In this document: positions 23,720-33,409 of the stretch, piece by piece
Position numbering within the stretch: position 1 is the stretch's first letter
How the letters are laid out: every line of letters starts with the position of its first letter
Source: Lenzites betulinus
Taxonomy: Eukaryota; Basidiomycota; Agaricomycetes; Polyporales; Polyporaceae
Assembly (NCBI GenBank): GCA_022264855.1
Contig: JABYQU010000019.1
Span: 1 to 64,000, forward strand
Direction of reading: 5' to 3'
DNA length: 64,000 bases
The notes under the pieces: model-generated
The model's input: only the letters and a program-made list of their open reading frames with translations
The model's database searches: none
What the model was told of the DNA's origin: nothing
Made by a program: the position numbers and the translations under genes

Positions 23720-24530
23720 GTGTGTGATGAAGGGGAGTAAGGTCTCGAGCTCCCTAGGGTCGCTAGTAGGCCGGGCCGTGTACTGTTCACGCGCGAGCAG
23801 GAGGGATGTCTCTCGCGCACAGGGTGGGAGCGCGCGCGGACTCGCGCGGTAGCAGGGCGCGCGCGGAGGTAAACTCAGTAACGCAACACGCGCAGGAATA
23901 ACGCAACGCTCGCAGTCAGCCGCGGGGCTTCGCAACGCAGTACGCACGCAGTGAAACGCAGGAGAACGGAATAGACGCAATATACGCAACTGACGGTACG
24001 CTGTCACAGCGGAGAGGTCTCCAGTCGTCCTGCCTTGAAGGGGAAGCTGTCGCACGTTGAGAAGCGCGAGGGCACGTTCCAGCAGTTGAGAGAGTGAGGG
24101 GTGGATTGTCTGGGGGGTTCGAATGCCCCGAAATGACTATGTACAAGAATGCCCGCAGGCAGAATCAAAAACACGTGCTACCACACGGAAGATAAGCGGA
24201 AACCGGGCCCGGGATGCCTCGCGCGCCGGCGCACTCGCCGCGCGCGATCCGACTCTTCGCGCGCCTCGTGCGCGCGCCACTGATGCGCCCAGCGACCCGC
24301 GCGCGCGAGCAGCTAGGGCAGAGGGCTCGGGATAGCGACAGGCATCGCGCGCGCCGTGGTGAAGTGCCCCGCGCGCATCTTGACCTTGCGCGCGATGGGC
24401 TACGCGCATTGCGCGCGCGACGTAGGGGGTACCGAAGTGTGCGGTGGGCTCTGCGCGCGCTGTGGTTGGCGTGCGCGCGCAAGGGTGGAGAAGGAGGGTT
24501 TCTGGCCTGGAACGCCTGTGGAGCGTATCA
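23670..24530 (+). repeat. Left terminal inverted repeat
   Basis: This is the 861-bp left arm of the element. It matches the reverse complement of 26906-27772 across its length, with small differences (for example gcagaggacg against gtagaggacg near the outer end). It encodes the last ~130 codons of the minus-strand cysteine-motif gene and supplies the stop codon of the truncated gag frame. Confidence 0.9.
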
Positions 24531-25720
24531 GCGGGACCCCTGAAGTCCGCGCCGGCGACGTTGCCGTCGGAGTCGAGGATGACGCGCGCTAGGAAACGAG
24601 AGGTCAGTCGCGCGCGCGGAGGTTTAGCACGGAGGACGTACCGCGCTCGAAGCCCTGATCGTCGTACCACTCCGCGTAGTCCTCCTCCGCCTGGGTTTGG
24701 CACTTCTGGCGCCGGCGGTGGCACCGGTGGCATTTGGTCGCCCCTTCACCGAGGACGCACAGGAGGGCCGACTTGCGGCAGTTGCTGCAACGCTCATATT
24801 GCTATGGAAAGGTCAGCGCGACAGCGACGAGGGGGAGCGCGCGGGGAAGTACTCACCCGCCAGTGCGTTCCGAGCATGGGCTCGGCGGCCTGCGCGGCGC
24901 GCGGGACCATCATCTTGGTCCTTTTCTTCGGCGGCGGGTTCGCGCGAGGTGCGCGCGGGCGAAGTTCGCGCGTCGAGGCCGTGGAAGGCGCGCGATCGAC
25001 CGCCATGGCGTTTGCGCCGTCGTCGCCGCTAGCAGGACCGTCGTCGTCGTCCGCCGCGGGGTTGTCGACGATTTCGACGTCGTCCGTCTCGTCCTCGTCG
25101 CCATCCGGCTTGAAGGACGCCGAGTCGCGCGACAGGATCTCGACTGACGGGCTGCGCGCGCGCTTCTTGGAGGCCTTCGAGCCGCGCGAGCTGATGATGA
25201 CGGAGGGGGCGCTGGCGCGCGAGCGGCCACTGCGCGCGGACGGGGTACGAGGTGGCGGGGTCGCGGCCTGGATCTCGCGCAGGGCGGCGCCGAAGGGGTC
25301 GGAGTCTTCGCGCTCAGCCGCGCGGGCGGCGGCGCGCCGTTCGCGCGCGGCAACGCGACGGTCGCGCGCAGTAAGGATCTGCCCTCGCGCCCACTCAGGC
25401 CATTCGGCGTCTTCGAACGCGAAGGCGTCCTCCACGCGGTCCCAAACGGCGTTGGCGTGGCTGTCGAGGACAAATGGCGGGCAGCACGCTTTCTCCGCCG
25501 CGTCCTATGGGGAAAGATGGTCAGCGCGCGAGAGAAAAGGTAGAACGCGTGGGCGTACCAATACGCGCGCGGCGCGGCGGGCCCACTTGCGGCACTCGCT
25601 CCCCGTCGCGTCGTCCGCGGGCTCCACATCCCACACTGGCGCCATCGAGGTCTCCAGCGCGCGGACGAGCTGTTCATCCTTGCCACCCCAGGTTTGAGTA
25701 GAAGCGGAGGGGGCGGGCAT
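24137..25720 (-). CDS. Zn-cluster-like cysteine-motif protein of the long-TIR element
   Basis: Four exons: 25720-25559, 25504-24857, 24801-24642 and 24588-24137 (473 aa, phases agree). The N-terminus reads KDEQLVRALETSMAPVWDVEP, then VWDRVEDAFAFEDAEWPEWAR, a Trp/acidic region. A disordered middle follows, with KKRARSPSVE, an acidic stretch (DGDEDETDDVEIVD) and a basic NPPPKKRTK. Exon 3 has CSNCRKSALLC...CHRCHRRRQKC: two C-x2-C-x6-C sets, close to a fungal Zn(2)-Cys(6) cluster. The last ~130 residues are encoded inside the left inverted repeat and are Ala/Arg-rich low complexity. I recall similar proteins as unnamed Zn-cluster proteins in polypore genomes. DNA binding, perhaps to the element's own ends, is inference. 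Long plus-strand frames over this gene (24444-25697) are GC-driven shadows. Confidence 0.75.
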
Positions 25721-26142
25721 TGCGGCAGTGAGTAGGTGGCGGGAGCGAAGCGAGCAAGGTGGGGGCGAAGGAGGAAGGAGGCGAAAAACGACGAAGGGAG
25801 GTCAGGCCTTTTCTGAGGCGAGGACAATAGCGCGGCGACCTCGCGCGCGACCCTGCATGAGCGCGCGTTTAGGCGCTATGCGCGCGGCAATGCGCGAGCT
25901 CCGCGGAGCCGCGCGCGCGACGGGCTCAAGCGCGCGCCTGTCCCGTGGGCGACCCTGACGGACCTACCGGGCTTTGGGAACGGCGCGCAGACAATGGAAC
26001 CGCCATTCCGGGACGCAAATCCGAGGATCTGAAGCACTCAGCGCAAGGATGACGTCACAAACGTTGTGTATTTCTCCAAGTCCGCGTCCCCGGTGCCCTA
26101 CAGTTGCGCGCGGCCATTCCTCCCTATAGCGCGCGCAGCCCT
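25721..26142. other. Intergenic within the long-TIR element
   Basis: A 422-bp gap between the element's two minus-strand genes, dense in GCGCGC motifs. It must contain the 3' end of the upstream gene and the promoter of the cysteine-motif gene. No further gene was seen. Confidence 0.5.
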
Positions 26143-26794
26143 CTACATTTCCGCGGTACGCGGAACCGTGCGCGCGTCCCCATGGGCGTCGTTACTCTCC
26201 AAGATGTCCAAGTCCCCCTCCCCATAGGCGAACTGGGCATTTACTAGCTCGCGCTTCAAGTCCTGGATGTCCTGCAAGTGCCCTTCGACGCGGACCAAGG
26301 TCGACGGAGCTGGTGCGTTCATTGGATCCAGCGCGCGCAGGCCTACAAGAGCGTCGCGATACTCGCGCGCGCGGTGTTCTAGCAGCGCGAGGACCGGCAG
26401 CCACTGATTGAAGATCATCGGCGCGACTCTGGTGCGCATGGCGTAGAACTCGTCCTCAAAGACGCGCGCGAGCCCAAGTTCGGGCGGAATGGCCGCGACG
26501 ATCCCCTCGACGGTCTCTACACGCTCCGCAAGCGTAGCCCCGCGCGGGTAGACGATATAGTGGGCCTCCTGCGCGCGCGGTCAGCAACAGCGCGCGGAGG
26601 CAGCGCGCGCGACTCACAAAGGCGCGCACCACGGCAGCTATGCGCGCGCGCAAGTCCTCCTCCGAACCACGTCCTCCCTCAACGACCCGACGCAGTGCAT
26701 TGGTCGCGCGGTCGATCCTAGGCAGGGTGGCGTCAGGATGAAGGCTGCGCAGCTCGACACCGACTTGCAAGAGTTGTTCTAGTGTCATGCTCAT
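26143..26794 (-). CDS. Unknown 200-aa protein of the long-TIR element
   Basis: Two exons, 26794-26618 and 26568-26143 (200 aa), joined in phase 0 by a 49-nt intron. The start ATG sits in a strong context (GCCACCATGAGC). It begins MSMTLEQLLQVGVELRSL, with ALRRVVEGGRGSEEDLRARIA and, after the intron, EAHYIVYPRGATLAERVETV, FYAMRTRVAPMIFNQWLPVL and LEHRAREYRDALVGL. The predicted structure is mostly helical. No catalytic motif was recognised. It is expressed in the same direction as the cysteine-motif gene and upstream of it, so both likely belong to the element and may act together. I cannot say whether either is a mobility protein. Confidence 0.7.
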
Positions 26795-26905
26795 GGTGGC
26801 GGCAGGGTCGGCCTCTATCCTATACCCCACCCGCCTTTATACTTCCAAGGACCTCCGGCATCGATCGCGTTGACCGGGGCGGTCAAGATTTTAGTGGGGG
26901 GGAGA

Positions 26906-27772
26906 TGATACGCTCCACAGGCGTTCCAGGCCAGAAACCCTCCTTCTCCACCCTTGCGCGCGCACGCCAACCACAGCGCGCGCAGAGCCCACCGCACACT
27001 TCGGTACCCCCTACGTCGCGCGCGCAGTGCGCGTAGCCCATCGCGCGCAAGGTCAAGATGCGCGCGGGGCACTTCACCACGGCGCGCGTGATGCCTGTCG
27101 CTATCCCGAACCCTCTGCCCTAGCTGCTCGCGCGCGCGGGTCCTCGGGGCGCATCAGTGGCGCGCGCACGAGGCGCGCGAAGAGTCGGATCGCGCGCGGC
27201 AAGTGCGTCCGGCGCGCGAGGCCTCCCGGGCCCGGTTTCCGCTTATCTTCCGTATGGTAGCACGTGTTTTTGATTCAGCCTGCGGGCATTCCTGTACATA
27301 GTCATTTCGGGGCATTCGAACCCCCCAGACAATCCACCCCTCACTCTCTCAAACTGCTGGAAACGTGTCCCTCGCGCTTCTCGACGTGCAACAGCTTCCC
27401 CTTCAAGGCAGGACGACTGGAGACCTCTCCGCTGTGACAGCGTACCGTCAGTTGCGTATATTGCGTCTATTCCGTTTCTCCTGCGTTTCACTGCGTGCAT
27501 ACTGCGTTGCGAAGCCCCGCGGCTGACTGCGAGCGTTGCGTTATTCCTGCGCGTGTTGCGTTACTGAGTTTACCTCCGCGCGCGCCCTGCTACCGCGCGA
27601 GTCCGCGCGCGCTCCCACCCTGTGCGCGAGAGACATCCCTCCTGCTCGCGCGTGAACAGTACACGGCCCGGCCTACCAGCGACCCTAGGGAGCTCGAGAC
27701 CTTACTCCCCTTCATCACACACCTAGACGTCCTCTACCCCTCGGCTATCGGCCGTCAGAGCACCTCTTACCG
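26906..27772 (-). repeat. Right terminal inverted repeat
   Basis: The right arm of the element, starting at tgatacgctccac inside and ending CTTACCG outside, followed by TA. It is the reverse complement of 23670-24530. The small length difference (867 against 861) means a few indels. Open frames in it (27495-27896) mirror antisense frames in the left arm and are not genes. Confidence 0.9.
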
Positions 27773-27774
27773 TA

Positions 27775-29914
27775 TCAGCGGCTCTGGGCAGTACTTCAGC
27801 GGCTGGCCTGGACTCCGAGGCAGCAGAAGGAGAATGCAGTTAAGAACCCGTTTCATGTATGTCCTACTTAAATGTAATTTGGTACACCATTATTGATTCC
27901 TAGTTGAAGATCGTCCTAACGATCATATCCATGCTCTCCTATTCACGCTCCCATGAGTCGTGCCTCCTCACAATTATCTGGTCTATTTATCTCAAAGCGT
28001 GTGGGCTATCTGCCCGCTCCTTCGATGCCTTGCACAGTCTCGGGCTCACGATGAGCCACAAGTGGGCTGCGGAGGCATTCGCAAAAATATCAAAACAGGA
28101 GAGTGCGACGACGCAGAAGCTCATACAAGACCGCTCATATTTCGGCTCTCACGATAACCTGAACTTCCCGAAGCGCGTATTCTCTCAACGCATTCACAAC
28201 ATGAACCACTTTATCAGTGCATCGGCCGCAACCATCTACATCCTACCCAAAGCTGCCTTCTTACCCCCCGACATTGCTCGCAAAACCAAAGAGCAGCGAC
28301 GTCTCACATCTTCGGAGGTGTTCCCGCTCAACAGCATCTACAAGGCGGACACGGCCCTCGACCGCTTGAAAGCTCAATACCGCTATCGTACCCTTGCATT
28401 CCTGCTTGAGAGCCCAGCGTTTGAGAGATACGCTCATCGTGATAGTCCACTGCTGGCTCCCCCACCCCCGACCGACTTACTGCCATGTGGGCCGGAATAC
28501 ATCACGGAACAACGCATACTCGAGACTGTTGAGGTCGATGAGAGTAGCTATGATGGCACGGACAAGCTCTGTAACGACATATGGCTAAAGCAGATGGGGC
28601 TAGGGTCGGATGCCGCAAAGAAGAAGCTTGGCGAGGAGAGCGTTGTGGTCTGGGCTGGGGACCAACTCACTGTCGATCGCATCCGCGGACTCGCACGCTA
28701 CCGCTACGACGATCCGAACTCATTCGCACGTATGGAGTGGCTGGAACCCGTATTTGGCTGGTTCCATGCGCTCATGGCTTTCGCTAACTCCCTCCATGCA
28801 CAATACCTTGGGACGTCGGTTGGTGTCGGCCTGCGGCGGGCTTTCGAGATCCTTGGACGGAAGGGGCTGATGAAGGCGGAGACGAAAGGAGTGTTCTGGC
28901 ATCACCTGGACGAAGCACTCTGGCACGTGGGGGAAGCATGCTTCCTGCAGCTGTGGGAGACTGTTGGTGGCGTCGATGAGGTTGCGCAGTTGACAGCACG
29001 GGGTCCGGAAGAGCTGATCGCGCTGTTGGACAAGATCTACGATGACCATCTGGCACCAGAGGCGCAAGAGGACATGGATAGCATCCCGCAAGAGAAGCAG
29101 GACGAGGTGAAGCGTCAGATATCAATGTTCAGTGCAGATCTACTGGGTTACTTCACCCTTTGTGATGCCATGCGAACTGGCGACGTTGGGCAGATGGAGG
29201 ACCTGCTGCCAACAATGCTGTTCCGTTTTGCTGGTGGCGGAAACCATAAGTACGCCGTCGAAGTCCTTGAGCTGTTACACAAGTTACGGCGCGAGTGGCC
29301 AGACGAGCTAAGGTAAGCAAGCAGGTCAGAAGTTTACCCGTGGCGAAGCAAACTCATAGAAGTTATGTAGGATGCACGTACGGAAGTATTGCTGGCTTGT
29401 GAACTTCACGGGGAAGCGCAGCGGGTTTGTGGCTGTTGATATGGCCCAAGAGCATAATATCAAGGACATCAAAGTACATCTGCAGCTGTGTTAAGCAAAA
29501 TATACTTGCTGATCATCGAAACAGGTTACCTGGCGCTCCTTTGGCCCCGGAGCAACTTTCCCGTACATCCAAAAGATATCGCCGGTGATCCCTGTCCTTC
29601 GTGCAATCAAGGCCAATATTGCATCACAGTTCCCATCTGTACAGGGCCGAGGGGCTCGTCATGGAGCACCTGCAAAGGCAGAGGACATCGAACGAATTAT
29701 TGAAATGTTCCGCACAATTCACGGACATACCACAGAGGAGGGCCGTATAGTTAAGGGTGCCGTGGCAGACCATGCAGCAGACTACATTACTCTAGGTGCC
29801 GTCAAGCTGCAGATGGAGGGGATGGCAGAGCGCTGGTGGAATGACCGTACATTTGAGAGGGCGACAACCGAGGTGTGGGCAGTGGCAGAGTCTTCGGAGG
29901 AGAGCAATATATAA
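27775..29914 (+). pseudogene. DUF6589-family protein, 5'-truncated
   Basis: Remaining exons: up to 27856 (cut at its 5' end by the element), 27904-29312, 29371-29473 and 29525-29914. The frame runs YQRLWAVLQRLAW directly from the element edge, through ENAVKNPFHLKIVLT across the first intron. It continues with SRSFDALHSLGL-like ARSFDALHSLGLTMSH, VVVWAGDQLTVDRIRGLARYR, LEPVFGWFHALMAFANSLH, KGVFWHHLDEALWH and ISPVIPVLRAIKANIA. The GDQLT...R core and the downstream H-rich helices are the hallmark of the DUF6589 family of fungi and some invertebrates, whose function is not known to me. The start codon and N-terminal exons are missing, so this copy is probably dead. Its 3' end faces the RecQ gene, 127 bp away. 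Confidence 0.8.
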
Positions 29915-30041
29915 CTGCACTTACTCGAGTTTGCTGAAGACGAGTTCCATGAACGCCACATTATGCCTATACAGAATTCATATCCCATATTAATCAAAGA
30001 GCCTACATACTCCATGCCTCGTCCCACTTGCTTTCCCGCTC

Positions 30042-32688
30042 CTAAACAGTTGTCGGCAGCGCTGTAGTGTGAGGAGGCACTTGTGCTTCGCTGCTTGTGG
30101 ATGATAGATTGGCCGGGTGAGAATCGGATGAGGTCTGCAGTGGGGAATGAGATAGCGACTGTATATCGAGCATAGGCGGGCGGCGGACAGGACGCGGACG
30201 TGGGCGAGGACGAGAAGGAGGGGATATAATGACTGCTGCGGTAGCGCCAGCCACTGCCTCGGCGCCTACATGGCTGTGGCTTTGTGGCGTCTCGTTCTCC
30301 TTGTCTGCATCGCTCAAGCACTTCTGTCTCTTCGCCTCCGACCCAGACTGGTCAAGCACATCGGCCTTGCGCTTTTCGCGCCGTAGCTGTGTCTCCGCTT
30401 TCTTGGCGAGTGCAGCAGTCTCCCGGGCCGCTTTCTTCTCCTCCCTGAGTCTCTTCCTCTCGTCTTGTGCGTGCTTTTTCTCCCTCTGCTTGCGCTCTCG
30501 CTCGTGCGCCTTGTCCTGTCTGCGCTGTAACGCCTCTGCCTGCTTCAGCAAGCGGCTTTGCTCACGTTCAAGACGCTCGTGCTCGCGCTCCACCTTTGCG
30601 GCATTGGCCGCGGCTTGCGTGTCTCTCTCCTCCGCAAGGTTCTCCAGCGCTCTCGGACGGTCGACCGTGTCCAAGATGTCGACGATTTCGCTTGTGTAAG
30701 GCTTCCACAAAAGCCCCTTCAAGTCCTGGAAGTCGTCTGGAGTGCGGTATGTTGTACGTGATGCAATGCTGGCGATGACAGCATCAGGGAGGACTGCTGG
30801 AGAGTGAAATGGTTGGCGGTTATAGTATGACTTCCAGATCTTGCGGCGCCACTGCACTAACTTCTCCCAGACTGTGGCGGCATCCTTTTCACAGCGGGTG
30901 ATCGGCAGAAAGGCACGCCAGTTCTCCTCGTCCAGGATATGCGCCATACCGCCCTCTATCACCAGTCGTGTATGCTCGTCGCCCATATCCGCCGCAGTCT
31001 GAGCAGGGTTTCGGTTACTTGAGGATGCCATGGGGGTAGGCAGCACAGCAGGAGGGTTGACCAGTGTAGGTGTGGGTTGTAAGGCCAGACGGCGAGTGCA
31101 GTTGTCGCAGCATTCGCCCGTGGGAGCTGATGTCCACTTGATCAGCACTGAGATCGTCTCGTACTCTAACGGTACGTACCTTCTCGTCCGGGAGGATTAT
31201 CAAAGTACGTATCGGCAACATCTCGGCGGCAATCCTGCGGAGGAATTTCCACATACTTGCGCATTCCACCCTCGATCTCCTTGACATAGGTGACCGGCTC
31301 TCCTTCCTTCCGAGTCTTTTTTCCCTTCTCAGAAAACACTGACTTCTGTACGAGGAGTATTGCTCGAGCCTGAACATCAGGTAGGCGTCCGGCACGACCG
31401 GCGCGTTGAGTCCAGATGGAGAATGTCTCGGGAACCATGAACTGAGCAACGAGTTTGATATCCGGTATGTCACATCCCTAAAACGCATATTTAGCTATTG
31501 ATGCTTGATTGCGACGTCATGGAGTGTACAGACCATGCCTGCCGCCTCTGTAGCAAAGAGTATATCAACATCTCCGTGTATAAATGCATGCATCACGATT
31601 GTCTTCGCAAGCTCGCTCCGCCGTGAGTAGTATCCATTCACACGGGTGTGCAGAGTCTCCGGCAGACGCTCCATAAGCCAGCGGCGGGCTTTCATGAGCA
31701 CCATGATGTCGTCAAAGAAGACCATGGTCTTGGGCAAGTGCGAGAGACAAGCGACATTGTCAGGTATGAGGAATGCGAGAGCTTCGAAGTCAGACTTCCC
31801 GCCGGACATTATGCGCACTTCCCATGTGATGTTCCGATGGTCGTTGCCAAGATTAAGAAAGAAGGACTTGTCTAGTTGGACACCCAGCGTGCGAACTGCA
31901 TCGGCGAGTACAGGAGGGGGCATAGTCGCGGATGTGAGCTGTACAGACGATCCAAACGGCATGAGAGCCCGGATGGTTTCCAGAGCAGCATACTCGGGAC
32001 GGAAGTCTCCTCCCCACTGGGATATACAGTGCGCTTCGTCGATGATGAACCCAAGAACTTTGCGTGTGAACTTCGGCTTATTGAACAATGTGCGCGCTGG
32101 GCTGTCGGACTCGGTCACGAGCATCTTCGGTCCCATTACGAGTATCGAATGGGCTCCTCGTTCAATATCCTATGCTCATGTTAAAACATCTCTTAGCAGC
32201 AGATATTGATAGGTAATACCTTTATGAGGGTCGAAGAACAGGTTGTGCCGTTCAATGCAACCGCACTTACACCCATCTTGCGAAACCTTGCGGCCTGGAA
32301 CATATTAGTATGATCACTCCCTCACGTAGTATTTTCTCACTTGGTCCGACTCCAGTGCATTCAGCGGAGAAATTATTACGACAATTTTACCTTTAGACTG
32401 AGGAACAAAAAGGGGCAATACGAAAGGCATGGTTTTCCCCCACCCCGTCCCAGCAATACTAACAGCATCCACACCGAGCAGCATACACTCCGCTAGATCA
32501 AGTTGCTCGGCTCGCGGCGAGAATCCAGTCCGCTTCAAGCATTCTTCGGCCATGACGTTACGGGAGGCCTGCGAGTCATAGTCCTTCTTGCGTGCGGCTT
32601 CGCGAGCGCCGCCGAGTATTGCGTAGGACCTTTTGCGGATTTCGGAGTGGTGAGCCGCGCGGTCAGAGCTCGAGCCGGGAGCAGACAT
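30042..32688 (-). CDS. RecQ-type DEAH helicase
   Basis: Five exons: 32688-32341, 32294-32220, 32169-31534, 31477-31180 and 31126-30042 (813 aa, in phase). Helicase motifs in order: motif 0/I at FSPRAEQLDLAECMLLG and AGTGWGKTMPF; Ia IVVIISPLNAL; II FIIDEAHCISQWG; III LTSATM; IV KTMVFFDD; V ILFATEAAGMGCDIPDI; VI TQRAGRAGR. A CCDNC motif after the helicase core recalls the RecQ zinc-binding cysteines, but no full RQC or HRDC domain is evident. The last ~350 aa include a long Glu/Lys/Arg coiled coil (residues about 620-710), a KRQK basic patch and a Pro/Ser tail. This differs from cellular Sgs1/BLM and from replication RecQ enzymes. Convergence with a DUF6589 gene inside a transposon island suggests it belongs to a mobile module. 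No damage was seen, so it may be functional. Confidence 0.88.
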
Positions 32689-33010
32689 GGGTGATTGGTA
32701 GTGTATTCAATTCATAAAGGAGTGTGAGAGAATGTCGACTAGTAGGATGTGAGCTTATAGTAGAGCAGCGCGGAGCGGGTCGGTCGTTGAACGTTGAGAT
32801 CTGAGAGCTGAAGGCGACCGCGCGCGACGATTTGTTGACCTCATGATGACTCATTTCTGATTTGTGTGCATATTTCTGGCGCCTGCCGTGACAGCCCATC
32901 ACGGACGCCCCTTTTGGGCACGAAATGCACCAGACCTTATGGCGCACGCAGTGTTAGCGCCAGAAGGGATGGGAACGAGACTAGGGTAGCGCCGGGAAGC
33001 TCCTGCCATC
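32689..33010. promoter_or_regulatory. RecQ helicase upstream region
   Basis: The 322 bp between the helicase ATG and the tRNA-Val gene must hold the helicase promoter. A cttatagtag run at 32753-32762 and caattcataaag at 32708-32719 could be core elements on the minus strand. No motif stands out with confidence. Confidence 0.35.
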
Positions 33011-33084
33011 GGGTCGGTGGCGTAGTTGGTTATCGCATCTGTCTAACACACAGAAGGTCCTCAGTTCGATCCTGGGCCGACTCA
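33011..33084 (+). tRNA. tRNA-Val (AAC)
   Basis: A 74-nt cloverleaf can be drawn. Acceptor GGGTCGG pairs with CCGACTC (one G-U), and the discriminator is A. The anticodon stem TCTGT/ACAGA closes the loop CTAACAC (anticodon AAC). The T arm contains the canonical GTTCGATC. There is no intron. It marks the right edge of the transposon-rich part. Confidence 0.93.
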
Positions 33085-33337
33085 GCTTTTGCTTCCTGCA
33101 CCTGGAGGGTTCTCCTGCTCCGTTGTGTTCCCAGCATGATAAAAGTCAAGGTTGCGCTCATGCTTGTGCGTGTAATCACTAGGTCGTTTCTCGCCTTTTA
33201 TTAAGTAGAACGCTTCTACAAAGCCTCGCACTCCCCGCGAAATGTTTTGTTTCCTCAGAAGAATGTAGCATGGAATGCTAACCAAAAAGTGAAGTACAAG
33301 TAGTTGCTGTTGTCCCCTTTGAACTACAGGAACAAAA

Positions 33338-33409
33338 TGACCACCGCAGGGGTCGAACCTGCAATCTCCTGATTCGTAGTCAGACGCGATGCCATTTCGC
33401 CAGGCGGCC
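33338..33409 (-). tRNA. tRNA-Arg (ACG), copy 1
   Basis: A 72-nt cloverleaf on the minus strand. Acceptor GGCCGCC pairs with GGTGGTC (two G-U), and the discriminator is A. The anticodon stem/loop is TCTGA-CTACGAA-TCAGG (anticodon ACG, read as ICG). The T loop is GTTCGACCC. There is no intron. An identical gene lies at 39555-39626. Confidence 0.92.

Larger units (their letters stand above)
23670..27772. mobile_element. 4.1-kb element with ~865-bp terminal inverted repeats
   Basis: Bases 23670-24530 reappear as the reverse complement at 26906-27772, nearly identical by eye. The outer ends read CGGTAAGAGG...CCTCTTACCG and are flanked by TA on both sides (23668-23669 and 27773-27774), as for elements inserting at TA. 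The interior holds two minus-strand genes (24137-25720 and 26143-26794) and is extremely rich in GCGCGC runs. Neither gene resembles a known transposase. The left flank is a gag ORF, the right flank a DUF6589 gene, and the two cannot be joined into one gene. So this copy may be the product of recombination between two insertions, or may sit at an older breakpoint. Confidence 0.85.

Noticed and set aside
24444..25697. 417-codon plus-strand open frame over the long-TIR element
   Set aside because: It is antisense to a well-spliced gene with Cys motifs. Its product is Arg/Ala/Ser low complexity created by GC bias, and it has no motif.
27495..27896. Plus-strand 133-codon frame at the right arm
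   Set aside because: It mirrors an antisense frame in the left arm and then runs out of frame into the DUF6589 exon, so it is not a gene.
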